In this document: one piece after another, positions 1-5,770 of the stretch
Layout of the letters: every line of letters begins with the position of its first letter
Position numbering within the stretch: position 1 is the first letter of the stretch
NCBI GenBank assembly: GCA_018819005.1
Contig: JAHJQU010000049.1
Span: 1-8,997 of the forward strand
DNA length: 8,997 nt
Source: Pseudomonadota bacterium
GTDB taxonomy: Bacteria > Desulfobacterota > Desulfobacteria > Desulfobacterales > RPRI01
Direction of reading: 5' to 3'
Made by a program: the position numbers and the translations under genes
The notes under the pieces: generated by a model
The model's database searches: none
The model's input: only the letters and a program-made list of their open reading frames with translations
What the model was told of the DNA's origin: nothing

Positions 1-887
1 ACAGCTATTTCCCTTGAGCTTGACGTTATTTTCCCGTACGAAAAGTCATCATGAATTGTTTCTACTGAAATTTCACCCACTTTGATTTTTTCCTGTCCTA
101 TCTTTTTCTTTGTTACAGGATGAATAAGTTCTTCTCCCACTTGGAAAACCTCAAAACGCGAGCCCTTATTAATCATGCCCTTTCCTATGTCAATTATAAC
201 GGTTTGACCGTCTTTTTTGATTATGTAACCATCCAGAGGAAAAACAGATTTTATTTTTTCATTCAACTCCATTACTGCTTTTGAAGCGGCTTCAATCAGG
301 AGATCACCTTTTTCTGACTTTGTTGTGCCGGTGCCGACCGATTTTGAACTGTTAAAAATATTAGGCAAACCTACAGATGAGGGGGCGAAACTTGTGGAAC
401 TGCGGTCTGAGCTTCCTTTCCCGTCCGCTCCGCCGGTTGCTATGCCGGTTTCAAGATCTATTATTCTGACCACTAATTCAACACCCGCCTTTTTTTTGCC
501 AAAATCCACAATAAAACTGCTTTGAGATTCTTCAGAGGAACATAGAGTTATGTTCCCGGCAATTAAATATTTGGCACCGGTCAGTTTACCGAATTTTATG
601 GCGTTGTTTGAATCACTTAAACCTGACATTTGAAATTTTGATTCTTTCAAAATATCTTCCAGTCTCTGGCGCTCGACGATTCGAAAGTTTTTGTTTTTTG
701 CCAGTTCCGTTATCAGCATTTCCGTTACAGCATATTCAATTTTGCACCCGGAATTTCCCGATACATTTTTAAAAGGCAGAACGGCAATGTCTTTCTGAGG
801 TGATGCAGATGCAATCGCAGGCACTATGCATAAAGAGACCACTATGACTATGAGCAATAGTTTTATGTTTCTGCAATTTAAAATCAT
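1..887 (-). CDS. CsgG-domain exported protein (C-terminus beyond window)
   Basis: At least 295 residues are encoded; the 3' end lies past position 1. The start is ATG at 887-885, with AGGAG ten bases upstream. Residues 1-28 form a signal peptide: basic start, hydrophobic stretch 9-26, and an A-x-A type cleavage site around 25-28. There is no good lipobox, because Cys20 is preceded by Leu, unlike the lipoprotein CsgG of E. coli. The CsgG fold is clear: IAVLPFKNVSG at 34-44, a helix ending FRIVERQRLEDILKE (68-82), GAKYLIAGNIT (104-114) and VELVVRIIDLETG (136-148). A Gly/Ser-rich linker follows at about 150-190. A C-terminal beta domain begins at about 214, with DGQTVIIDIGKGMINKGSRF (226-245), as in other CsgG-like proteins. 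In this family such proteins sit in the periplasm or outer membrane and belong to secretion, motility or envelope-stress systems. No curli genes are visible, so a curli role is not supported. The family call is firm; the function is unknown. Confidence 0.85.
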   Translation of the reverse strand, partial: MILNCRNIKLLLIVIVVSLCIVPAIASASPQKDIAVLPFKNVSGNSGCKIEYAVTEMLITELAKNKNFRIVERQRLEDILKESKFQMSGLSDSNNAIKFGKLTGAKYLIAGNITLCSSEESQSSFIVDFGKKKAGVELVVRIIDLETGIATGGADGKGSSDRSSTSFAPSSVGLPNIFNSSKSVGTGTTKSEKGDLLIEAASKAVMELNEKIKSVFPLDGYIIKKDGQTVIIDIGKGMINKGSRFEVFQVGEELIHPVTKKKIGQEKIKVGEISVETIHDDFSYGKITSSSREIA

Positions 888-935
888 AGAAGATATTCTC
901 CTGTATATTCGTTCCGTTTTTCAATATAAGTTCTT

Positions 936-959
936 ATTATAGCTAAATATATATGACAA
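936..959 (-). promoter_or_regulatory. possible promoter of the CsgG-domain gene
   Basis: On the minus strand, a perfect TATAAT lies at 941-936, about 50 bp upstream of the ATG at 887. A TTGTCA lies at 959-954, but the gap between them is only 12 bp, far from the usual 17. So only the -10 is convincing. No better -35 box was found at the right distance. Confidence 0.3.
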
Positions 960-970
960 GCTTATTCAAT

Positions 971-1010
971 TGCAACGCATATTTTAATGAATAAAATATT
1001 GCGAATTGCA
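971..1010. repeat. imperfect inverted repeat, cruciform-like
   Basis: The arms are TGCAA-CGC-ATATTTTA (971-986) and TAAAATAT-(T)-GCG-(AA)-TTGCA (992-1010), around the loop ATGAA. This gives 16 paired positions with one single-base and one two-base bulge. It lies between the stop of the M20 gene and the start region of the CsgG-domain gene, both on the minus strand. No T-run follows on either strand, so it is not a standard intrinsic terminator. It could be a weak terminator, an mRNA-end structure or a protein-binding site. The pairing is seen directly; the role is unknown. Confidence 0.5.
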
Positions 1011-1080
1011 GGCCCGCAACGCGGCAGGGGGGCAGTCAATGACAAACAGAATTAAATTATAAGCTTGGAGTGTTGAAAAG

Positions 1081-2427
1081 TTATCCCTTATAACGCTGCA
1101 GTAATTCAAAAATTGCATTTGTCCCAAAGGCCACCGCTTCAACAGGAATCCGCTCATCAGCAGCATGAATTGTCTGAAAAAAATTGAATCCGGCCGGAAG
1201 CGCCATTGGCATGAATCCATATGTTTGAATGCCCAGCCGCGAAAAAAAGCGGGCATCGGTAACTCCGGGAAGCATCAATGGCACAGAAATTCCTTCAGGG
1301 TCTGTATCATGCAGAATACCCGAGAGTGTATCGAACAGTCCCATATCAGATTCGGCAGAACAGGTATCATGTCTCAGTATTTCAAACTCTACTTCATCTC
1401 CTATGATTTGACGCGGTTCAGCTATCATATCTTCGGGACCGAAATCCGGCAGGAGGCGACCATCCAGCTCAACTGTGATCTCACCGGGAATTACGTTAAC
1501 TTTATTCCCACCACGGACTATTGTGGCGTTGACCGTATTGTGAAGCAGAGGTTCAAAATATTGCGCATTCTCGCCAAGCATTTTCAGGACGGTACCTGTC
1601 AGGGCGGGGACAAGCAGTTTGCGCAGAATCATGCTTTTGGGAAAAGAGAGATTGGATGAGATAGCTTCAATCATTCGGCGTGTCACAGGCGTGATATGAA
1701 CAGGAAGACGGTTTTTATCCAGTTGACTCAAAAAGCGCCCCAGTTTTGCCATTGAGCCGCCTCTCATTGGCCGGGCTCCATGACCACCCGGACCGCGCAC
1801 AGTAGCTTTAATCCAGCAGGCTGTCTTTTCGGCAATTTGGATAGGGTAGAATTTTTCCCCCCCGATGTACATCGAATAGCCGCCGAATTCACCAATCGCA
1901 TACCTGATACTTTCAAATTGCTCAGGATGATTATCAACAAGATATCTGGCGCCGAAATCGCCGCCTGCTTCCTCATCCGACAGAATTACAAGCAAAATAT
2001 CGCCATGAGGGATTACAGCCTCCGCCTTGGCACGAATAAGGGCAGCCACCATCATGGCTACTCCGCATTTCATGTCAAGAGCGCCACGTCCCCATATAAA
2101 GCCGTCAACTTCTTTTGCCTCAAAAGGCGGGTGGGTCCAGTCCTGGCTTGTTGTTGTAACCACATCAACGTGTCCGTAAAGCATAAGTGGAGGAGCGCTG
2201 CCCCGTCCCTTTAAGCGTGTAATCAGGTTGGGTCGGTCAGGGTCTTTGGCTAAGATGTGAGTTTCAAAACCAGCTCTTTTCAGCAGGTCTTTAATATAGT
2301 TAATGCACTCAGCTTCGTTGCCTGGAGGATTGGTCGTGTCAAAACGTATGAGATTTTGTAGCAATTCCGCCGGATGTTTATAAATGGTAAGAGCACCTGC
2401 ATCATAGCTTTTGCCCTCATTCAACAT
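1081..2427 (-). CDS. M20-family zinc metallopeptidase/deacylase
   Basis: A complete 448-residue protein. The start ATG (2427-2425) has a strong GGAAGGAG eight bases upstream. M20 motifs appear in order: YGHVDVV with metal ligand His86 and Asp88; WGRGALDMK with bridging Asp118; LSDEEAGGD with catalytic Glu152 and metal ligand Glu153; IGEFGG with probable ligand Glu180; the dimerisation-domain loop RGPGGHGARP; and the C-terminal TIHAADERI with ligand His421. These are the residues of a two-zinc hydrolase of the ArgE/DapE/CPG2 group, which cleaves N-acyl amino acids or small peptides in the cytoplasm. No signal peptide is visible; the first 15 residues are polar. Length and motifs are typical, with no sign of damage. 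No arginine or lysine pathway genes are nearby, so ArgE or DapE cannot be assigned. It is most similar in style to generic M20 carboxypeptidases and peptidase-like proteins. It appears to be a single-gene unit divergent from the rubrerythrin gene. Confidence 0.9.
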   Translation of the reverse strand: MLNEGKSYDAGALTIYKHPAELLQNLIRFDTTNPPGNEAECINYIKDLLKRAGFETHILAKDPDRPNLITRLKGRGSAPPLMLYGHVDVVTTTSQDWTHPPFEAKEVDGFIWGRGALDMKCGVAMMVAALIRAKAEAVIPHGDILLVILSDEEAGGDFGARYLVDNHPEQFESIRYAIGEFGGYSMYIGGEKFYPIQIAEKTACWIKATVRGPGGHGARPMRGGSMAKLGRFLSQLDKNRLPVHITPVTRRMIEAISSNLSFPKSMILRKLLVPALTGTVLKMLGENAQYFEPLLHNTVNATIVRGGNKVNVIPGEITVELDGRLLPDFGPEDMIAEPRQIIGDEVEFEILRHDTCSAESDMGLFDTLSGILHDTDPEGISVPLMLPGVTDARFFSRLGIQTYGFMPMALPAGFNFFQTIHAADERIPVEAVAFGTNAIFELLQRYKG

Positions 2428-2450
2428 GCTTGATTCTCCTTCCGGGCGCT

Positions 2451-2474
2451 GTATTTTGAGATATCAAAACATAC
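2451..2474. repeat. short inverted repeat upstream of the M20 gene
   Basis: TTTTGA (2454-2459), spacer GATA, TCAAAA (2464-2469). GTA and TAC extend the arms after a two-base bulge. It lies 24-47 bp upstream of the M20 start codon. It could be an operator or a structure in the 5' leader. The pairing is visible but short and AT-rich, so chance is possible. Confidence 0.3.
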
Positions 2475-2517
2475 ACTCTTCCTGCCATAAAATACAAGAT
2501 TTCTTTAAAAAAGGTGA

Positions 2518-2772
2518 AAAATCAAATTATTAAATCGGTCATTTAACTTGTCAGAAAAACCGGGCAATTTGAGAGATGCTATTGACAGTTCATAGACGTC
2601 TATTGACTTTTTAGGTGAAATCCTTAAAAATGACAAAATGATTGCCATGCTGATTGCCTGTTTCAGTGGATACATTGAAGACAGATTTAAATATATAGTA
2701 CTTGAAAGACAATGTCATATGGAGAAGAAACAAAGGATCGCAATCTGCAGGAAAATTACCGGCTGCAAATAA
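2518..2772 (+). other. short reading frame interrupted by one stop; possible gene remnant
   Basis: In one frame, 2518-2592 reads through 25 codons to a TAG at 2593-2595. The same frame then stays open to TAA at 2770-2772. The longest ATG-started piece is 2638-2772, 44 residues beginning MIAMLIACFSGYIEDRF and rich in Lys, Arg and Cys at the end. No ribosome binding site precedes ATG 2638 or ATG 2647. The conceptual peptide is not recognised. It may be a decayed gene, a small protein or chance; the last is likely given the low GC content and absent ribosome binding site. It fills most of the gap between the M20 and rubrerythrin genes, which otherwise holds only the repeats listed separately. 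Confidence 0.2.
2579..2607. promoter_or_regulatory. candidate operator: 12-bp palindrome between direct repeats
   Basis: ATAGACGTCTAT (2592-2603) is a perfect palindrome. It is bracketed by two copies of CTATTGAC, at 2579-2586 and 2600-2607, whose starts are 21 bp apart, about two helical turns. The first copy includes a perfect -35-like TTGACA (2582-2587), but no good -10 lies 16-18 bp further. It sits in the divergent region upstream of the rubrerythrin gene, so it could bind a dimeric regulator. It does not match a Fur or PerR box that I recognise. Function is inferred only. Confidence 0.35.
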
Positions 2773-2833
2773 CTCATCCGGAAAGCAAAGACAGGATGTT
2801 CCTTAAATTTTCTTGATGAAACGGAGGTCCGAT

Positions 2834-3298
2834 ATGGATAAAAGATTCGAAGATATTATAGATCTGGCTATACAAAGAGAGGAAGAGGCTTACAACTTTT
2901 ATATGAATATTTGTGATACAGTAAAAGATTCAGGTGTGAAATATGCCGTCGAATTGATAGCCGGAGAAGAGAAAAAACACAAGGCCTTTCTCGTCAGTTA
3001 TCGCGAAGGAAAATATGGCTCAGATTCATTGAGGATGATTGATGTGATTGATTATAAAATAGCCGAGTATCTCGAAGAACCGGAAATATCCAAAGATGCA
3101 ACTGCCCAGGATGTTTATTTGATTGCTTCTCACCGCGAAGCCAGATCATATCAATTTTATAAGAAACTTGCCGGTCTTCACATTGAAAGCGATACTGCCG
3201 CCATGTTACTGAAAATGGCCAATGAAGAATTGAAACATAAAGAAAAGATGGAATATTTATATACCAACACCGCATTTACTCAAACTTCAGGGGGGTGA
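2834..3298 (+). CDS. rubrerythrin-like ferritin-fold diiron protein (first copy)
   Basis: A 154-residue protein. ATG 2834 is chosen because GGAGGT (2823-2828) ends five bases before it. The in-frame TTG 2813 and ATG 2816 upstream would place that ribosome binding site inside the gene. Four helices carry the full diiron ligand set of the rubrerythrin/erythrin domain. Glu16 lies in helix 1 (REEEAYNFY), Glu46 and His49 in helix 2 (GEEKKH), Glu102 in helix 3 (HREARSYQFY), and Glu132 and His135 in helix 4 (NEELKHKEKME). The C-terminal rubredoxin domain of classical rubrerythrin is absent, so electrons would have to come from a separate partner. Family members reduce peroxide or otherwise handle iron and oxygen stress in anaerobes, in the cytoplasm. 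The substrate here is not shown. A second, clearly different copy follows 131 bp downstream. The protein ends in a short Thr/Ser/Gly tail. Confidence 0.88.
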   Translation: MDKRFEDIIDLAIQREEEAYNFYMNICDTVKDSGVKYAVELIAGEEKKHKAFLVSYREGKYGSDSLRMIDVIDYKIAEYLEEPEISKDATAQDVYLIASHREARSYQFYKKLAGLHIESDTAAMLLKMANEELKHKEKMEYLYTNTAFTQTSGG

Positions 3299-3330
3299 CT
3301 ATAACTTTTTCACTTTTAGATCAGACCGGG

Positions 3331-3346
3331 TAAGGAGAGCTCCTTA
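3331..3346. repeat. small inverted repeat between the two rubrerythrin-like genes
   Basis: TAAGGAG-AG-CTCCTTA: seven-base arms around two bases. As RNA the innermost pair would open to give a four-base loop. One arm looks like a ribosome binding site, but no start codon follows. No T-run follows, so it is not an intrinsic terminator. It could be an operator or a processing site. No convincing promoter for the second gene was found in 3299-3429. Confidence 0.3.
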
Positions 3347-3429
3347 AACATACAACAAAATGGCTCAAAAAAACACAAACCATTTAATATATTGGAATCT
3401 ATCTAAAAGAGATTGTTAGGAGGTTAATA

Positions 3430-3915
3430 GTGAATATCTTTGAAATTGCAAAACAAATAGAAAAAAGCGGGGAAATGTTTTATAGAGATTTGGCTATCAA
3501 AGCTACCTATCCAGGTTTGAAAAACATTTTTATCTCGCTGGCAGACGACGAAGCAAAGCACTATATTGCTTTTGTAAATATGGAACAAAAAAAAGATTTT
3601 GAATTAACCGATACTAATATCCTGAAAGATGCAAAGGCAATTTTTCAAAATATGAAAGAGAAGGCTGAACTCTTTTCTGAAGAAACTCCTCAGGAAGAGG
3701 TTTACCTGGTTGCTCTGGAAAATGAACAAAAAAGTATCAAAACCTACAGTGAACTCCTTGAAACAATAAGCATGAATAACCAAAAAGAAGTTATCAAAAA
3801 AATAATCGAAGAAGAAAAGAAGCATGCGTTTTTAATAGAGAACATAATTGAATTTATCAAAAAGCCCATGTTCTGGGTTGAAAACGCCGAGTTTAATCAT
3901 CTTGATCAGTATTGA
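3430..3915 (+). CDS. rubrerythrin-like ferritin-fold diiron protein (second copy)
   Basis: A 161-residue protein with a GTG start at 3430, supported by AGGAGG at 3418-3423 six bases upstream. The ligand pattern of the erythrin domain is complete: Glu11 (IEKSGEMFY), Glu41 and His44 (DDEAKH), Glu99 (ENEQKSIKTY), Glu129 and His132 (EEEKKH). There is no rubredoxin domain. After helix 4 comes a tail, FWVENAEFNHLDQY, with aromatic and acidic residues and no counterpart in the first copy. Outside the metal ligands the two neighbours share little sequence, so they are probably old paralogues or separate subfamilies and not a recent tandem duplication. The likely role is peroxide or iron handling in the cytoplasm of an anaerobe; the exact reaction is unknown. 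The DUF1499 gene begins 30 bp downstream, so this may be the first gene of a longer operon. Confidence 0.88.
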   Translation: MNIFEIAKQIEKSGEMFYRDLAIKATYPGLKNIFISLADDEAKHYIAFVNMEQKKDFELTDTNILKDAKAIFQNMKEKAELFSEETPQEEVYLVALENEQKSIKTYSELLETISMNNQKEVIKKIIEEEKKHAFLIENIIEFIKKPMFWVENAEFNHLDQY

Positions 3916-3945
3916 AAAACCTCGCAAATAATTTAAGATGAAACA

Positions 3946-4413
3946 ATGAACTTCAGAAATTCAGCATGCTGGTTGCCAGCTTTTTTAGTTATTGCCGGCA
4001 CAATCTTCGGATGCATGTCATGTGCATCGCAAGGGCTGCCCCGTTTAGGGCTAATTGAAGGGAAATTGGGGCCGTGCCCGGATAGTCCGAATTGTGTTTG
4101 CAGCGAGCATGAGGGCAAGGTGTCACGTGTTGAACCGCTGGCATTCACGGGAGATCCTCAGAGTGCATGGAAGAAAGCAAGGGAGGCTGTTCTGGATATC
4201 GGGGGAAATATAGAGAAGGAAATGGACGGCTATCTTTGGGCTACCTTCACAAGCAGGCTTTTCCGGTTCGTTGATGATTTGGAACTCAGGATGGATAAGA
4301 TGAGTCATAATATTCACGTAAGGACGGCATCACGGGTTGGATATTCAGATCTGGGTGTGAACAGAGAAAGGGTTCAGAACCTGCGCAAGAGTTTCAACGA
4401 AAAGAGCAATTAG
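3946..4413 (+). CDS. DUF1499 family lipoprotein
   Basis: A 155-residue protein. The hydrophobic N-terminal segment (about 8-22) leads to IFGC at 20-23, an acceptable lipobox with Cys23 as the lipid-carrying residue; a second Cys (26) follows closely. The mature part has the DUF1499 signatures: PCPDSPNCVCS (about 43-53), a middle YLWATFTSRLFRFVDDLELR (about 96-115) and the C-terminal VRTASRVGYSDLGVNRERV (about 125-143). The family is widespread in bacteria and has no established biochemical role. Its members are small, often exported, and keep the R-x-ASR-x-GYSD-x-G-x-NR motif. ATG 3946 has only a weak purine-rich leader. ATG 3938 is out of frame and meets a stop after three codons. It sits between the second rubrerythrin gene (30 bp gap) and a membrane protein gene (22 bp gap), consistent with cotranscription. 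Confidence 0.87.
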   Translation: MNFRNSACWLPAFLVIAGTIFGCMSCASQGLPRLGLIEGKLGPCPDSPNCVCSEHEGKVSRVEPLAFTGDPQSAWKKAREAVLDIGGNIEKEMDGYLWATFTSRLFRFVDDLELRMDKMSHNIHVRTASRVGYSDLGVNRERVQNLRKSFNEKSN

Positions 4414-4435
4414 GAAGCTGACAAAGTTATGCAGA

Positions 4436-4876
4436 ATGCACTCAAATAAATATAGATTTAAACCGTCAGCAACAAAGCATATGCTCTTATTGTTTGCGGG
4501 CGCCATGTGGATTGCTGCCGGTATTATGCTTTGTTTTATGGCGTACAAATGGCTTAAGGCATATGAGGGAAACAATACTTTATTGTTTACAGGTACAGGA
4601 TTAACAGGCTCTTTGATTATCCATCATTTCGGATTTTTGCGGGTGGTCGATAAAAATCTCGGGCGAATTATGCAAATGGAAGAGAAACCTTGCTTGTTCT
4701 CATTTATGTCGTGGAAAAGCTACCTGATTGTACTCGTTATGGTTTCAGCGGGTATTGCCCTGAGACACTCGCAAATACCAAAAGAATATTTATCTGTTCT
4801 CTATCTCGGCATAGGAGCAGCTTTAATCCTTTCGAGCATACGTTACCTCAGACATCTGTATTTCCACTATTATTAA
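4436..4876 (+). CDS. four-TM membrane protein of unknown function
   Basis: A 146-residue protein with four likely membrane helices: about 16-38, 48-68, 95-110 and 118-136. A short basic N-terminus precedes the first helix and a basic, aromatic tail follows the last (IRYLRHLYFHYY). The loop between helices 2 and 3 holds KPCLFSFMSWKSY (84-96), and LRHSQIPKEYL (109-119) joins helices 3 and 4. These look like conserved family motifs. I recall similar small hypothetical membrane proteins in other bacteria but no named domain or function. The ribosome binding site is weak: AGGAAG is about 20 bases upstream. ATG 4429 is out of frame and stops quickly, so 4436 is the best start. Translation may depend on the DUF1499 gene ending 22 bp upstream. 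The inner membrane is the expected location. Confidence 0.75.
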   Translation: MHSNKYRFKPSATKHMLLLFAGAMWIAAGIMLCFMAYKWLKAYEGNNTLLFTGTGLTGSLIIHHFGFLRVVDKNLGRIMQMEEKPCLFSFMSWKSYLIVLVMVSAGIALRHSQIPKEYLSVLYLGIGAALILSSIRYLRHLYFHYY

Positions 4877-4930
4877 ATATCAATAAGTTGTTATTTAATC
4901 GGAAAAATATTTCTTTCAAAATGGCAAACT

Positions 4931-5770
4931 ATGGATCCCGAAAAGGAAATGGACAAAAAAGCTCCCGGCGGGGTTTATCTTTGTCAGGTCAATGAAAACA
5001 TATCGTGTGGCGCATGCTGCGGTCTGTATAATGTCCAAGATTTATCGCGCGAAAAACTATATGATATGCTCTTGCGCAGAACTGATGATTTTTCGAAGGT
5101 TCCGCGGGAAGCAGACGCCATTACAAACTTTGGAGAAGAAGTTTTATGCAAAAACAATAAGCGGCCCTACGATGAATTTTACCACTGCCCGTATATAGGA
5201 CTGATTGGGAAAGAGAGAATGCGTACGGGATGTCTTCTTCATCCTCTGGCCGACGGAAACAACGGAGTAGATTACAGCGGGCTCGGTTTCTACGGCAGCA
5301 TGACCTGCCATATCTATTTTTGTCCGTCTTACACTATGCTTCCTGAAAACTATAAACGAATTATCCGCGAAGCGGCTGATGACTGGTATTCTTACGGGCT
5401 CATCATCACTGAAATCGTTCTCATAAATGCTCTTTTTTCAGAAATTGATAGTTGCCTTCAAAGCAAAATTGACGAAACAGATATTCATATGAATCAGGCC
5501 TTGATTGGGATTATTAAAGAATTTATCGGGTTTAAGACTTCCTGGCCATTCAGACCGTCTTCAGTTACTGCCGCCAATTATTTCTTCAAAGATAAGCTCT
5601 ATGAAAGAAAGCCGGTTGATTATTCCGGAATAAATCCTGACAGACCCGTTTCCCGTTATGATTTGATATTCAGGGAGCTTGGATCAAGCTTTAACTCGGT
5701 TGAAGAGTTAAGAAATGCAGAAAGCATGATGGATGACCTTTTTAATAGAGCAAGGGACTGGAAGATATGA
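4931..5770 (+). CDS. Cys-rich CxxCC protein, possible metal or Fe-S binding
   Basis: A 279-residue protein. Cysteines cluster in the first half: Cys18, the SCGACCGLYN motif with Cys26, Cys29 and Cys30, Cys73, Cys86 (YHCPYIG), Cys101 (GCLLHP) and Cys126 and Cys131 (CHIYFCPSY). The CxxCC plus later single Cys pattern resembles the YkgJ/UPF0153-type proteins thought to bind a metal or Fe-S cluster, but overall similarity is too low for a firm family call. The second half (about 140-279) appears mostly helical with no recognised motif. ATG 4931 has no good ribosome binding site. ATG 4949 is an in-frame alternative that keeps every cysteine, though its upstream AAGGA is too close. The stop overlaps the next gene's start by 4 bp (ATGA), so the two proteins are probably made together. 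No signal peptide is present, so it is cytoplasmic. A role in supplying metal or electrons to the amidohydrolase is speculation. Confidence 0.75.
   Translation: MDPEKEMDKKAPGGVYLCQVNENISCGACCGLYNVQDLSREKLYDMLLRRTDDFSKVPREADAITNFGEEVLCKNNKRPYDEFYHCPYIGLIGKERMRTGCLLHPLADGNNGVDYSGLGFYGSMTCHIYFCPSYTMLPENYKRIIREAADDWYSYGLIITEIVLINALFSEIDSCLQSKIDETDIHMNQALIGIIKEFIGFKTSWPFRPSSVTAANYFFKDKLYERKPVDYSGINPDRPVSRYDLIFRELGSSFNSVEELRNAESMMDDLFNRARDWKI

Noticed and set aside
325..525. 66-codon plus-strand frame
   Set aside because: Antisense to the CsgG-domain gene; the minus strand reads through without a stop and carries the family motifs.
1011..1030. GC-rich patch as the terminator of the M20 gene
   Set aside because: Only a four-pair stem could be drawn and no T-run follows.
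1165..1659. 164-codon open frame on the plus strand
   Set aside because: Antisense to the M20 gene, whose catalytic motifs prove the minus strand. The same applies to 1780-2214.
2582..2610. Sigma70 promoter starting at the perfect TTGACA (2582-2587)
   Set aside because: No -10 box lies 16-18 bp downstream, so the element is kept only as part of a possible operator.
2813..2833. Upstream TTG/ATG starts for the first rubrerythrin-like gene
   Set aside because: They would put the strong GGAGGT inside the gene, and the extra residues MMKRRSD are not family-like.
4690..4995. 101-codon plus-strand frame bridging the membrane and Cys-rich genes
   Set aside because: It overlaps the ends of two better-supported genes in another frame and has no family-like features.
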